A DNA stretch of 39,411 nucleotides. Source: Thiotrichaceae bacterium. Its GTDB lineage: Bacteria > Pseudomonadota > Gammaproteobacteria > Beggiatoales > Beggiatoaceae. This document shows, in pieces, positions 8,140 through 17,755 of this stretch (positions are counted from its first letter, which is position 1; each line of letters begins with the position of its first letter). The notes beneath the pieces are model-generated. The model did not search any database, was not told where the DNA came from, and was given only the letters and a program-made list of their open reading frames with translations. The position numbers and the translations under genes were made by a program. Location: the NCBI GenBank assembly GCA_026991885.1, contig JALXAQ010000220.1, positions 1 through 39,411 on the forward strand, in the 5' to 3' direction.

Positions 8140-9486
8140 ATGATAAATTGGCTTAAATCACTCAGCTACAAAACCTTTGCTCACGGGATACATCCCGATG
8201 AGCATAAGGAGGAAACCCGCCACATTGGTATTCAGCGCTTACCGTTTGCACCAGAGCTGATTTTGCCCTTAGCACAGCATTTTGGCAAACCGTCTAAAGC
8301 GATTGTGCATGTAGGGCAAGAAGTGGTGCGGGGTGAGCCTTTAGCAGAGGCGGATGGGTTTCTGTCAGTGCCACTTCACGCTCCCGCCAGCGGGGTGATT
8401 AAAGGTATTGAATTAAAACCCAGTGCGCGGGGTCCGAAAACAGAGGCGATTGTGCTTAAAGTCTATACCGGCGAAGCACAACGGATTTTATATGGGATGC
8501 CTCGTGATATTGAAACACTGACTCAGGAAGAATTACTTCAAGCCATACAAGATAGCGGTATGGTGGGCTTAGGTGGTGCCGGTTTTCCGAGTCATGCCAA
8601 GTTAAAAATCCCAGCGGGGCATGAAGTCGATACTTTGATTGTCAACGGTTGTGAATGTGAGCCCTATCTCACCACTGACGATAGGTTAATGCGCGAACAT
8701 CCAGAGCAATTATTGCAAGGCATTCGCATTGCGATGAAAGCCAGCGGAGCAAAACGGGCTATTGTTGGCATAGAAGACAATAAGATGGAGGCGATTAAAA
8801 GCTTACAAGCCCATTATGCTGACATTGATGATATTAAGGTTGAACCGGTTCAAACAAAATATCCACAAGGCTCTGAAAAATTATTGATCAAAGTCTTATT
8901 AGGGCGTGAAGTGCCCTCGGGTGGTTTTCCATTTCAAATAGGTGCAGTTGTTCAAAACGTTGCCACCTTGGCTGAATTAGGTCAGTTATTACCACAAACG
9001 CAAGGCTTGATTGAACGTCTGATTACCATCACTGGTCCAGGCATTAAAAAACCGGGCAATTATATCGTGCCTTTAGGGACACCTTTACGTTTTATTTTAG
9101 AACAAATTGGGGTCGCAGATGATAGTGGTTATATGATATTTGGTGGACCCATGATGGGCAGTACAGTCTCATTCTTGGATGTACCGGTTCTTAAACAAGT
9201 GTCTGGTTTATTGGTTTTAAATCAAGGCGCAGCACAAGATAGTAGCGAGAAAATTTATCCTTGTATTAAATGTGCTCGTTGTGTTGACGCTTGTCCGGTA
9301 TTGTTAAACCCATCCATGTTAGGACAACTAGCGGCAAAACGATATTATGAAACCATGGCAAAACAATATCATTTAATGGATTGTTTTGAATGTGGTTGTT
9401 GTAGTTATGTGTGTCCATCCAATATACCTTTAGTCCAATATTTTAGAATTGCTAAATCTATTAATCGGGAAAAAGCAGCTAAATGA
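8140..9486 (+). CDS. rnfC: Rnf complex subunit C
   Basis: 448 residues. RnfC is the peripheral NADH/FMN- and iron-sulfur-binding subunit facing the cytoplasm, related to NuoF/NqrF-like modules. Seen here: the N-terminal barrel-sandwich-like region (about 35-110), the nucleotide/FMN-binding SGMVGLGGAGFPSHAKL segment (about 138-154) and NGCECEPYLTTDD. Two C-terminal [4Fe-4S] motifs are C375/378/381/385 and C415/418/421/425. It lacks the long repetitive C-terminal tail of the E. coli protein (about 740 residues). It begins 6 bases after the oxidoreductase stop with no good Shine-Dalgarno site, which suggests translational coupling. Confidence 0.96.
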   Translation: MINWLKSLSYKTFAHGIHPDEHKEETRHIGIQRLPFAPELILPLAQHFGKPSKAIVHVGQEVVRGEPLAEADGFLSVPLHAPASGVIKGIELKPSARGPKTEAIVLKVYTGEAQRILYGMPRDIETLTQEELLQAIQDSGMVGLGGAGFPSHAKLKIPAGHEVDTLIVNGCECEPYLTTDDRLMREHPEQLLQGIRIAMKASGAKRAIVGIEDNKMEAIKSLQAHYADIDDIKVEPVQTKYPQGSEKLLIKVLLGREVPSGGFPFQIGAVVQNVATLAELGQLLPQTQGLIERLITITGPGIKKPGNYIVPLGTPLRFILEQIGVADDSGYMIFGGPMMGSTVSFLDVPVLKQVSGLLVLNQGAAQDSSEKIYPCIKCARCVDACPVLLNPSMLGQLAAKRYYETMAKQYHLMDCFECGCCSYVCPSNIPLVQYFRIAKSINREKAAK

Positions 9487-9494
9487 GATGATTT

Positions 9495-10514
9495 ATGCCA
9501 CAACAAATAGAAATACGCACCTCGCCGCATATTAAAACTGGCACGCATGTGAATGATATTATGCGTCATGTGGTTTATGCTTTACTACCCTTATGTGCTT
9601 TTGCCATTTATCAGTTTGGCATCAGTGCCTTGTTGTTACTGATTTTTGTGACAGGTAGTTGCTTATTAACGGAAGCCTTTTTTAATTACTTAGGCGATAA
9701 AGAAAATACCCTCAATGACTATAGTGCAGTCATTACTGGTTTATTATTAGCCCTGACTTTACCCCCCGGGTTTCCTTTATGGATGGGGGCTGTTGCTGGT
9801 TTTATAGCAATTGGAATGGGAAAAGTCATGTTTGGTGGTTTGGGATTTAGTGTGTTTAATCCGGCTTTAGTTGGTAGAGCCTTTGTTCAAGCCGCTTTTC
9901 CAGTGGCGATAACCACTTGGACGCCGCCTTATCTGGTGAATCGTTTTGTGGAATTTATTCCCTCTACGCTGACCTTTCCTTTTTCCTTGCCAACACCGGT
10001 GACAGGCTGGCTTGAAGGATTAAAGATTGATAGTTTTAGCGGAGCAACGCCTTTGGGGCTGTTTAAGTTTGCGGGAGTTGAGACCGCCAATATGGATTTC
10101 TTCACCGGTATGACGGCGGGTTCTTTAGGTGAAGGCTCTGCCCTACTGATTTTAGTCTGTGGGCTTTATTTAGCTTTTCGTAACATGTTGAACTGGCGTA
10201 TTCCGGCAACGATTTTATTGACTACATTTATAGTCTCGGCGTTGTTTGATGCTGGTCCTGATCCCTTTTTTATGTTGTTTTCTGGTGGTTTAATGTTAGG
10301 GGCGGTTTTTATGGCGACAGACATGGTGACAGCCCCTCTCACCCCTTATGGCGTTTTGTTATATGGTTTTTTAATCGGATTTGTCACCGTGATGATTCGC
10401 TTATTTGGGGGCTTGCCTGAGGGGATTATGTATGCCATTCTATTGGGCAATGCCGCTGTTCCATTAATTGAAGCCATTACACAACCACGTATTTATGGCA
10501 GTGTAAAAAAGTAG
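9495..10514 (+). CDS. rnfD: Rnf complex subunit D
   Basis: 339 residues, a polytopic membrane subunit homologous to NqrB, carrying covalently bound FMN and probably forming part of the ion-translocation path. The flavinylation motif SGATPLG is present with acceptor threonine T185. About ten hydrophobic segments can be read, such as VVYALLPLCAFAIYQFGISA near the N-terminus. FMN attachment needs an ApbE-type flavin transferase, and none is encoded in this window. The start at ATG 9495 is 8 bases after rnfC. Order and spacing confirm operon membership. Confidence 0.96.
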   Translation: MPQQIEIRTSPHIKTGTHVNDIMRHVVYALLPLCAFAIYQFGISALLLLIFVTGSCLLTEAFFNYLGDKENTLNDYSAVITGLLLALTLPPGFPLWMGAVAGFIAIGMGKVMFGGLGFSVFNPALVGRAFVQAAFPVAITTWTPPYLVNRFVEFIPSTLTFPFSLPTPVTGWLEGLKIDSFSGATPLGLFKFAGVETANMDFFTGMTAGSLGEGSALLILVCGLYLAFRNMLNWRIPATILLTTFIVSALFDAGPDPFFMLFSGGLMLGAVFMATDMVTAPLTPYGVLLYGFLIGFVTVMIRLFGGLPEGIMYAILLGNAAVPLIEAITQPRIYGSVKK

Positions 10515-10521
10515 AAAAATC

Positions 10522-11196
10522 ATGGATAAACAAAGCCAACGCACTTCCAGTTCTAAAATGATTCTGAGTTTAGGGCTCATTTCTATGCTATCTGGTTTTT
10601 TAGTCGTGTTTGTGTTTCATTTGACTTTAGAACCCATTGAAAAAAATAAACGCGAATTAATTGAAAAGTCAGTTTTCAAAGTTGTTCCCGGTGGAGAAAT
10701 ACGGCGTAATTTTTTTGTGACTGCCAATGAGTTGTTGACTGAAAAGCAAGAGGGCAGTATTCCTATTTATGCGGTTTACGACAAAAAAGGCCAATTAAAA
10801 GGCATTGCTGCCGAAGCAGCCGCACAAGGTTATGCTGATATGATTCGTTTACTTTATGGTTATAGCCCCAGTTGCCAGTGTATTACTGGTATTAGTGTCA
10901 TCAAAATGGCAGAAACGCCCGGCTTGGGGGATAAAATCATAAAAGATGAAATGTTCTTAGAAAATTTCATTGCTTTAGATGCCAAATTGAATGATGAAGG
11001 CAATGGTTTAAAAAATGCTATTGTGACTGTTAAGCATGGCGAAAAAACAGCGCCTTGGCAGATTGATGCGATTTCTGGGGCAACCGTTTCATCTAAAGCG
11101 GTTGGAAAGGCTTTGAATCACAGCGCACAGATTTTATTGCCCATATTACAAGCGCATGTAGAAAAATTCAGCTCTGATCAGGGCAGTCAGAAATAG
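10522..11196 (+). CDS. rnfG: Rnf complex subunit G
   Basis: 224 residues. A single N-terminal membrane helix (about 13-34) anchors a periplasmic FMN-binding domain homologous to NqrC. The flavinylation motif is SGATVSS, with threonine T188 the expected site of covalent FMN. The upstream segment GLGDKIIKDEMFLENF is typical of the FMN-binding domain. The spacing of 7 bases from rnfD fits a polycistronic message. In Rnf models this subunit passes electrons between the periplasm-facing flavin and the membrane subunits. Confidence 0.95.
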   Translation: MDKQSQRTSSSKMILSLGLISMLSGFLVVFVFHLTLEPIEKNKRELIEKSVFKVVPGGEIRRNFFVTANELLTEKQEGSIPIYAVYDKKGQLKGIAAEAAAQGYADMIRLLYGYSPSCQCITGISVIKMAETPGLGDKIIKDEMFLENFIALDAKLNDEGNGLKNAIVTVKHGEKTAPWQIDAISGATVSSKAVGKALNHSAQILLPILQAHVEKFSSDQGSQK

Positions 11197-11210
11197 CAGG
11201 AGAAGCCATT

Positions 11211-11864
11211 ATGAAGCACGCACGACAAGCAAAAGCTGATGACATCACGGTGGATACTTTTTTGGCGGGAATCTGGCGAGAAAATCCAGTTTTTGTCATG
11301 TTATTGGGTATGTGTCCAGTATTAGCCGTCACCAATTCGGTCATCAATGGACTGGCGATGGGAATAGCCACCACTTTTGTCTTACTTTGTTCGAGTGCTT
11401 TGGTGTCATTATTTCGGGCTTTTATTCCAAAGGAAGTCCGTATTGCCGCTTATATTGTTATTATTGCGACTTTTGTCACCATCACAGATTATGTGATTCA
11501 AGCAATTAGCTTGGAATTATACAATGCTTTGGGGGCTTTTATTCAACTCATTGTAGTGAACTGTATTATTTTAGGTCGTGCTGAAGCTTATGCCTCAAAA
11601 AATCCCTTATTAAAGTCTTTAGTCAATGCTTTGGGTATGGGAATCGGTTTTACCATCGCTTTATTGTGTTTGGGTTCAGTACGCGAATTGTTAGGTAATG
11701 GTACTTTATTAGGTTTTTCAATCATGGGTGCCGATTTTCAACCTTGGGTGGTTATGGTACTACCCCCGGGAGGATTTTTTGTGTTAGGGGCTTGGTTATT
11801 GTTATTTAACTGGCTAAAAGAAAAACAAAAATCTGTCAGTGTCACTGAAAAAACGCCCGCTTAG
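11211..11864 (+). CDS. rnfE: Rnf complex subunit E
   Basis: 217 residues with about six membrane helices, homologous to NqrD. The signature LLGMCPVLAVTNSVINGLAMG contains C35, and a second conserved cysteine, C118, lies in IQLIVVNCIILGRAEA. In solved Rnf/NQR structures the equivalent cysteines of the two related subunits together hold a [2Fe-2S] cluster in the membrane, and both are kept here. The start ATG 11211 has a good AGGAG site. Paired with rnfA downstream, 21 bases apart. Confidence 0.96.
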   Translation: MKHARQAKADDITVDTFLAGIWRENPVFVMLLGMCPVLAVTNSVINGLAMGIATTFVLLCSSALVSLFRAFIPKEVRIAAYIVIIATFVTITDYVIQAISLELYNALGAFIQLIVVNCIILGRAEAYASKNPLLKSLVNALGMGIGFTIALLCLGSVRELLGNGTLLGFSIMGADFQPWVVMVLPPGGFFVLGAWLLLFNWLKEKQKSVSVTEKTPA

Positions 11865-11885
11865 TTAGTAATAGGAACTGATCAA

Positions 11886-12470
11886 ATGCAAAGCGAATCT
11901 TTATCTTTTATTTTTATTAATGCCTTTTTAATGAATAACTTTGTACTGGCATTATTTTTAGGCATTTGTCCCTTTTTAGGCGTATCAGGTAAATTACAAA
12001 CCGCGTGGTATATGGGGCTTGCCACTACTTTAGTGATGTTAGTCAGTTCAATGTGCGCCTATTTTCTCAATATATTTCTAGTCGCCTTTGATATTGAATT
12101 TTTACGTCTAATCAGCTACATCGCCGTGATTGCTTCGGCTGTACAATTGATTGAAATGAGCATGAAAAGGTTAAGTCCGAACTTATTTCGTGCCTTGGGT
12201 ATTTTTTTACCTTTGATTACCACTAATTGTGCCATTTTAGGTTTGGCTTTATTTCAAACCGCCAAAGAATACAATTTTCTGCAATCCTTAGCCTATAGCT
12301 TAGGGGCAGGTGCTGGCTTTATATTAGCCATCGTACTGATGGCAGGCTTACGAGAAAAATTAGATTTAGCCAATGTACCAACCGTTAGCCAAGGTGCCGC
12401 TTTAAGCCTAATGTTGGCGGGATTATTATCCTTAAGTTTTATGGGCTTTGCGGGGTTAGACTTCAAATGA
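11886..12470 (+). CDS. rnfA: Rnf complex subunit A
   Basis: 194 residues with six membrane helices, homologous to NqrE and inverted in topology relative to RnfE. Conserved cysteines are C28 in LFLGICPFLGVSGK and C115 in LITTNCAILGLAL, the expected ligands of the intramembrane [2Fe-2S] cluster shared with RnfE. The start has an AGGA site about 8 bases upstream. Its stop codon overlaps the ATG of the small membrane protein that follows (ATGA), a sign of translational coupling. Confidence 0.96.
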   Translation: MQSESLSFIFINAFLMNNFVLALFLGICPFLGVSGKLQTAWYMGLATTLVMLVSSMCAYFLNIFLVAFDIEFLRLISYIAVIASAVQLIEMSMKRLSPNLFRALGIFLPLITTNCAILGLALFQTAKEYNFLQSLAYSLGAGAGFILAIVLMAGLREKLDLANVPTVSQGAALSLMLAGLLSLSFMGFAGLDFK

Positions 12471-12646
12471 ACTATTTAATCGCAATGAGCTTTACTTTAT
12501 GTATTGTACTGGCTTGGGTTTTTGTACAACACCTGGCACGCTGGTATGCCATGAAACACCCTGAATTTGGTCCCGCACGAGAAGAAGGGGGCGGATGTGG
12601 TAGTCATTGTTCTTGCCACAATTCTGCACAATGTCAGCGTAAGTAA
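12467..12646 (+). CDS. small membrane protein with cysteine-rich tail, coupled to rnfA
   Basis: 59 residues, read directly from the sequence; its ATG overlaps the rnfA stop as ATGA. One N-terminal membrane helix (about 3-22) is followed by a short basic linker and a tail GGGCGSHCSCHNSAQC with C44, C48, C50 and C56. I do not recognise it as a named family member. The architecture (one helix, then clustered cysteines) recalls NqrM, which is needed to mature the iron centre in the NqrD/NqrE pair, and also the FeoB-associated cysteine-rich membrane proteins. Being last in the operon, right after the subunits that hold the intramembrane [2Fe-2S] cluster, suggests a role in iron delivery or cluster assembly for RnfA/RnfE. 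The role is inference; the ORF itself is well supported by coupling and composition. Confidence 0.75.
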   Translation: MNYLIAMSFTLCIVLAWVFVQHLARWYAMKHPEFGPAREEGGGCGSHCSCHNSAQCQRK

Positions 12647-12670
12647 TTCAAATTTAATCTAAGTACTTGG

Positions 12671-12694
12671 AGTCCAAAGCTTTAGCTTTGGACT
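12671..12694. repeat. 20-bp palindrome family, variant copy after the rnf operon
   Basis: AGTCCAAAGC-TTTA-GCTTTGGACT, a perfect 10-bp-arm hairpin. It is related to the palindromes at 20436, 27483 and 31697. No T-run follows on either strand, so it is not a typical terminator, though it could stabilise the 3' end of the rnf message. Confidence 0.8.
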
Positions 12695-12749
12695 CTAACA
12701 TACCTTAAAATTCATAGTTTTGTATTTACTTAATAAGTTGAGGTGTTCT

Positions 12750-15116
12750 ATGACAGAAAATATCATCTGGTTTGATCAACTGGGTATGAACGATGTCGAT
12801 AAAGTGGGCGGTAAAAATGCGTCACTCGGTGAAATGATTTCTAATTTATCTCAAGCCGGTGTCAGTGTACCAAGTGGTTTTGCGACGACTTCTCATGCTT
12901 TCCAAACCTTTTTACTGCATAATAATTTAACCACACGTATTAACGAAAAATTGGCCGAGTTAGATGTCAACGATGTTGATGCCTTGGTTAAAACGGGCGC
13001 AATGGTACGTCAATGGGTATTAGATGCAGACTTACAAGCTGATTTATTACAAGATGTAACTCAAGCTTATGAAAAAATGAGTGCGGATAGAGAATTAGCC
13101 GTTGCAGTGCGTTCCTCTGCTACAGCAGAAGATTTACCTGATGCTTCTTTTGCGGGACAACAAGAAACTTTTCTCAATGTACGTGGATTAGAGGCGGTGC
13201 TGACTGCCATCAAACACGTTTTTGCGTCCTTATATAATGATCGCGCCATTTCCTATCGGGTACATCAAGATTTTGAACACAGCGAAGTCGCTTTATCCGC
13301 TGGCATCCAACGCATGGTCAAAAGTGAATCGGGTACCAGTGGAGTCATGTTCACTTTAGACACTGAATCAGGTTTTTCAGATGTGGTTTTTATCACGGGT
13401 GCCTATGGTTTAGGCGAAACCGTTGTGCAAGGCTCAGTTAATCCAGATGAATTTTATCTTTATAAACCGGCACTACGCAATAATCGCTTTGCTGTCCTCA
13501 GTCGTGCAATGGGTAGCAAAGAAACCAAAATGGTTTATACTGATAACAAGGAACACGGCAAAACCACTGAGATTGTTAAAACCAGTCCTGAAGAACGTGG
13601 TCAATTTTGCTTAAATGATGCCCAATTACATGAGTTAGCCAAACAAGCCGTCACCATTGAAACACATTATGGTCGCCCAATGGATATTGAATGGGCTTTA
13701 GACGGTGAAGAGGGTAAATTGTACATTGTGCAAGCTCGTCCTGAAACGGTCAAAAGCCGAGATAATGTGCAAATTATTGAGCGTTTCCATTTGAAAGAAA
13801 CCAGTAATATTTTAAGTGAAGGACGTGCGATTGGGCAAAAAATTGGCAGTGGGCAAGCGAAAGTATTGAAGGACATCAGTGAAATGGATTCAGTCCAAGC
13901 GGGTGATGTTTTAGTAACTGACATGACCGATCCGGATTGGGAACCGGTGATGAAACGCGCCAGTGCGATTGTAACTAATCGCGGTGGGCGTACTTGTCAT
14001 GCCGCGATTATTGCGCGAGAATTAGGGGTACCCGCTGTGGTTGGTTGTGGTAATGCGACTGACACCATTGCTAACAATCAAGCCGTCACCGTTTCCTGTG
14101 CTGAGGGTGAAACGGGACACGTTTATGAGGGCAATCTCGATTTTGAACTTCAAAAAATGAATACCGGGAAAATGCCAGACTTAGACGTTAAAGTCATGAT
14201 GAATATTGGCAATCCCACCCGCGCCTTTGATTTTTCCATGATGCCTAACGCTGGGATTGGCTTAGCGCGTTTGGAATTCATTATTAATAGCAGTATTGGT
14301 ATCCACCCTAAGGCTTTATTGGAGTTTGATTTATTACCGGCTGATTTACAAGCAGTAATCAAAGAAAGAATGCAGGGATATGATGATCCTGTTAAATTTT
14401 ATGTTGACAAATTGTCAGAAGGCATTAGCACCTTAGCCGCCGCCTTTTTCCCGAAACCGGTGATTGTGCGTCTGTCCGATTTCAAATCCAATGAATACGC
14501 CAATTTACTGGCAGGTGTTCGCTATGAGCCTAATGAAGAAAATCCCATGATTGGTTTTCGGGGCGCTTCTCGCTACGTCTCCAAATCATTCCGCCCCTGT
14601 TTTGAACTTGAATGTCAAGCCATCAAAAAAGTCCGCAATGAGATGGGATTAGATAATGTAGAAATCATGATTCCCTTTGTACGCACCGTGAAGATCGCTA
14701 GCCAAGTGATTGACTTACTCAAGGATAATGGCTTAGAACGCGGAAAAGATGGCTTACGTGTGCTCATGATGTGCGAATTGCCTTCTAATGCTGTCTTAGC
14801 CGAAGAGTTTTTACAGTACTTTGATGGCTTTTCTATTGGTTCCAATGACTTAACTCAATTGACTTTAGGCTTAGATCGTGATTCCGCCTTAGTCGCCAGT
14901 GCATTTGATGAACGTAATCCAGCCGTGAAAAAAATGTTAAAAATGGCCATTACGGCTTGTCAGAAAAAAGGAAAATATGTTGGTATTTGTGGACAAGGTC
15001 CCTCTGATTATCCAGATTTAGCTAAATGGTTGATGGAAGAAAAAATAACGAGTATTTCGCTTAATCCAGATAGCTTGGTTGAGACATGGTTTCATATGGC
15101 TGGCATGGCTAATTAA
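12750..15116 (+). CDS. ppsA: phosphoenolpyruvate synthase
   Basis: 788 residues, matching the usual 790 or so. Catalyses pyruvate + ATP + water to PEP + AMP + phosphate, the gluconeogenic entry step. The N-terminal ATP-grasp domain includes [20 protein letters not shown]. The swivelling phosphohistidine domain has [19 protein letters not shown] with catalytic H417. The C-terminal PEP/pyruvate-binding barrel ends with [12 protein letters not shown], containing catalytic C747. I chose ATG 12750 over the in-frame TTG 12720 because GAGG lies just upstream and the family begins close to this methionine. It is followed by its regulator ppsR, with a mobile repeat between. Confidence 0.97.
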   Translation: MTENIIWFDQLGMNDVDKVGGKNASLGEMISNLSQAGVSVPSGFATTSHAFQTFLLHNNLTTRINEKLAELDVNDVDALVKTGAMVRQWVLDADLQADLLQDVTQAYEKMSADRELAVAVRSSATAEDLPDASFAGQQETFLNVRGLEAVLTAIKHVFASLYNDRAISYRVHQDFEHSEVALSAGIQRMVKSESGTSGVMFTLDTESGFSDVVFITGAYGLGETVVQGSVNPDEFYLYKPALRNNRFAVLSRAMGSKETKMVYTDNKEHGKTTEIVKTSPEERGQFCLNDAQLHELAKQAVTIETHYGRPMDIEWALDGEEGKLYIVQARPETVKSRDNVQIIERFHLKETSNILSEGRAIGQKIGSGQAKVLKDISEMDSVQAGDVLVTDMTDPDWEPVMKRASAIVTNRGGRTCHAAIIARELGVPAVVGCGNATDTIANNQAVTVSCAEGETGHVYEGNLDFELQKMNTGKMPDLDVKVMMNIGNPTRAFDFSMMPNAGIGLARLEFIINSSIGIHPKALLEFDLLPADLQAVIKERMQGYDDPVKFYVDKLSEGISTLAAAFFPKPVIVRLSDFKSNEYANLLAGVRYEPNEENPMIGFRGASRYVSKSFRPCFELECQAIKKVRNEMGLDNVEIMIPFVRTVKIASQVIDLLKDNGLERGKDGLRVLMMCELPSNAVLAEEFLQYFDGFSIGSNDLTQLTLGLDRDSALVASAFDERNPAVKKMLKMAITACQKKGKYVGICGQGPSDYPDLAKWLMEEKITSISLNPDSLVETWFHMAGMAN

Positions 15117-15130
15117 TTAATTATTATTAA

Positions 15131-15232
15131 AATAAAAACCAGACCTGGCCAGGTCAAAAACACTCGGATTTTTATGGGTTTGACCTTTAACCTGCCAGGT
15201 CTGGTTTTGACTTTTTATTGACGGACAAGTCT
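15131..15232 (+). mobile_element. nested-hairpin MITE-like element, internally deleted copy
   Basis: The right end ttattgacggacaagtct and core tcaaaaacactcggatttt match the complement of the element at 1879-2033. Compared with complete copies, both inner hairpins are collapsed: acctgg joins ccaggt directly, and the second hairpin is shortened. The left terminal repeat is missing. It separates ppsA from ppsR. Confidence 0.8.
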
Positions 15233-15276
15233 ATTTTTCCAAGGCACCCGGGTTGGAACGAGACAGGATTATCCTT

Positions 15277-16098
15277 ATGACAATTCTTAGAACAGTATTT
15301 TTCCTCTCAGACAGCACCGCAATTACAGCAGAAACTTTAGGGCATAGTTTATTAACCCAATTTGAATCCATCCGTTTTAAAGAAAATAGCTGTCCTTTTA
15401 TTAATAGCATAGAAAAAGCTGAAGAGGTAAAAGAACAAATTAACTTAGCTAAACAAAAAAATGGTGCTCCTCCCCTCATATTCAGCACCTTGATGGCGCC
15501 TCAACTCAAAGAAATTATCAAAGATAGCGACGGCTTTTTGATAGACTTTTTTGAAACTTTTACGCCACAATTAGAACAAGAATTACAAAGCACAGCAACA
15601 CATGCCATAGGGCGTTCACATGGCATGGGTAATTTTTCTAAATACATTTCACGGATTGATGCACTCAATTTCACTATCAATCATGATGATGGTGGCAGCC
15701 TTAAACATTATGATGAGGCACAAATCATATTAATCGGTGTCTCTCGCTCAGGAAAAACTCCGGCGTGCTTTTACTTATCTTTACGCTACGGCATCCACAC
15801 AGCCAACTATCCATTAACAGACACAGATGTAGATATATCCTACCTCCCTAAGTCCCTAAAAAAATTCCGCGACAAGTTATTCGGCTTAAGCATCTCAGCC
15901 GAACGCTTACACCAAATTCGTAGCAAACGCTATCCTGATAGCAAATACGCCAGTTTAAAACAATGTAAATTTGAAGCGCAACGCGCCGAATTGATCTATC
16001 GACAAGAAGGCATTCCATTTGTGAATACCACGAATATGTCTGTGGAAGAAATTGCGATTACAATTTTGCAAGAGGCTAAATTGTATCGGCATTTGTAG
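15277..16098 (+). CDS. ppsR: PEP synthase regulatory protein (bifunctional kinase/pyrophosphorylase)
   Basis: 273 residues of the DUF299/PpsR family. It inactivates PEP synthase by ADP-dependent phosphorylation of a threonine next to the catalytic histidine and reactivates it by Pi-dependent dephosphorylation. The start TVFFLSDSTAITAETLG is the family N-terminus. The P-loop-like motif GVSRSGKT lies at 154-161, followed by PACFYLSLRYGI. The catalytic threonine target in PpsA (the T before C416-H417 in GGRTCH) is present in the neighbouring gene. I prefer ATG 15277 to TTG 15253, since the family starts right at this methionine. Confidence 0.95.
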   Translation: MTILRTVFFLSDSTAITAETLGHSLLTQFESIRFKENSCPFINSIEKAEEVKEQINLAKQKNGAPPLIFSTLMAPQLKEIIKDSDGFLIDFFETFTPQLEQELQSTATHAIGRSHGMGNFSKYISRIDALNFTINHDDGGSLKHYDEAQIILIGVSRSGKTPACFYLSLRYGIHTANYPLTDTDVDISYLPKSLKKFRDKLFGLSISAERLHQIRSKRYPDSKYASLKQCKFEAQRAELIYRQEGIPFVNTTNMSVEEIAITILQEAKLYRHL

Positions 16099-16133
16099 TC
16101 AACTTTCAAAACGTAAAAAGACAGGAAAATAAA

Positions 16134-17672
16134 TTGATCAAAGCACCTATTGAAATCATGGATACCACCTTAAGAGACGGTGAGCAAATGCAGAATGTCT
16201 CTTACACACCGGAAGACAAGTTAACGATTTCTAAGATTTTGCTAACCGAAGTCAAAGTTGATCGCTTAGAAGTTACATCTGCCAGAGTCTCAGAAGGTGA
16301 AAAAAAATCGGTTATCAAAATGTTAGAGTGGGCAAAATCCGCTAATCTGGTTAATAGATTTGAAATTTTGAGTTTTGTTGACAAAAATAAATCGGTTGAC
16401 TGGGCAAAGTCTGTTGGTATTAAACGAGTCAATTTGTTGACAAAAGGCTCGCATAAACATTGTACCGAGCAACTGAGAAAAAAACCTGAGCAACATGCAC
16501 AAGATATTCGAGAAACCGTGCTTTATGCTGCCGAAAATGAGATTGAAGTCAATATTTATTTGGAAGATTTTTCCAATGGCATTAAAACCTCACCCGATTA
16601 TGTTTATTATTTGATTGATGAATTATTAACGCTGCCGGTTAACAGAATTTTATTGCCCGATACCTTGGGCATTTTTAATCCTTTTGACACTTATGAATAT
16701 ATCTCTACAGTCGTCAATAAATATCCGGGGGTACATTTTGATTTTCATGCCCACAATGATTATGGACTGGCGACGGCGAATGCACTGGCGGCTGTCAAAG
16801 CGGGGATAAAAGGCATTCATGCGACAGTCAATGGAATGGGAGAACGGGCTGGGAATGCGCCATTAGATGAAGTGGTGGTGGGCATTAAAGATTTTTTATC
16901 CGTCAGATGTAATGTGGATGAAAAGAAACTCCACAAAATATCACGCACAATTGAAATATTTTCTGGGCAACGGATGGCAAATAATAAACCCATCTATGGC
17001 AAAAATGTTTTTACCCAAACGGCGGGGATTCATGCCGATGGCGATAAAAAAGGCAATTTATATGGCAACCGATTGGTGCCAAAACGTTTTGATAGAAAAA
17101 GAAAATATGCTCTTGGCAAGCTGTCTGGTAAAGCCAACTTAGAAATGAGTTTAAAAGAACTCTCAATTGAACTGCCTGAAGAAAAAAAGAAAGTTCTGTT
17201 ACAGAAAATTATTGAATTGGGCGACAAAAAAGAAGTCGTTACCACCGAAGACTTGCCTTATTTAATCCGCGACATTTTTGAAACGCCTCAAACTCACCCG
17301 TTTCAATTGCTGCACTGTTCCATCAATTCGACTTATGAACTGAAAGCCGTAGCGGCACTACAATGTGTTTATCAAGGCAAAAAAATGGAAGCTTATGCAC
17401 ACGGCGATGGTGGCTATGATGCTTTTATGAATGCGCTGCGAGAAATATTAAAAAAATTCCAGATACCGGTACCACAATTAGTGGATTATGAAGTCACTAT
17501 CCCGGCGGGTGGTAAAACCGACGCATTGGTTCAAGCAACGATCACTTGGCAATTGCCAAAAAAGGAGCAACAAAGCTCGTTTACAACAAGGGGCATTAAT
17601 CCTGATCAAAATATGGCGGCGATTGAGGCGACCGTTAAAATGATTAATTTGATTATTTCTCAGTCAGTTTAA
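16134..17672 (+). CDS. 2-isopropylmalate/(R)-citramalate synthase family protein
   Basis: 512 residues. The HMGL-like TIM-barrel domain begins with MDTTLRDGEQ (metal-binding D15) and contains FHAHND (H205, H207), NGMGERAGNAPLDEV and QTAGIHADGDKK. The remainder (about 380-512) matches the allosteric dimer domain of LeuA. These enzymes condense acetyl-CoA with a 2-oxoacid: oxoisovalerate for leucine synthesis, or pyruvate for the citramalate route to isoleucine. The sequence alone does not separate the two, and a homocitrate-type substrate is not excluded. The start is TTG 16134 with AGGAAA 8 bases upstream; the alternative ATG 16158 would remove the first strand of the barrel. Confidence 0.85.
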   Translation: MIKAPIEIMDTTLRDGEQMQNVSYTPEDKLTISKILLTEVKVDRLEVTSARVSEGEKKSVIKMLEWAKSANLVNRFEILSFVDKNKSVDWAKSVGIKRVNLLTKGSHKHCTEQLRKKPEQHAQDIRETVLYAAENEIEVNIYLEDFSNGIKTSPDYVYYLIDELLTLPVNRILLPDTLGIFNPFDTYEYISTVVNKYPGVHFDFHAHNDYGLATANALAAVKAGIKGIHATVNGMGERAGNAPLDEVVVGIKDFLSVRCNVDEKKLHKISRTIEIFSGQRMANNKPIYGKNVFTQTAGIHADGDKKGNLYGNRLVPKRFDRKRKYALGKLSGKANLEMSLKELSIELPEEKKKVLLQKIIELGDKKEVVTTEDLPYLIRDIFETPQTHPFQLLHCSINSTYELKAVAALQCVYQGKKMEAYAHGDGGYDAFMNALREILKKFQIPVPQLVDYEVTIPAGGKTDALVQATITWQLPKKEQQSSFTTRGINPDQNMAAIEATVKMINLIISQSV

Positions 17673-17673
17673 T

Positions 17674-17745
17674 AACTGATGTTACGCACTCAAATGTTCA
17701 AAGAAATGACAGGCACAAAGGAAAATTCAATGCGTAACATCAGTT
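17674..17745. repeat. 15-bp inverted repeat between convergent genes
   Basis: aactgatgttacgca at 17674-17688 and its exact complement at 17731-17745, with a 42-base loop. It fills the space between two convergent genes. With no T-run it is a weak terminator candidate, and a short mobile repeat is equally likely. Confidence 0.7.
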
Positions 17746-17755
17746 GCAAGCTGCA

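Noticed and set aside
12671-12694. Terminator of the rnf operon
   Set aside because: The hairpin is perfect but no T-run follows, and it belongs to a dispersed palindrome family.
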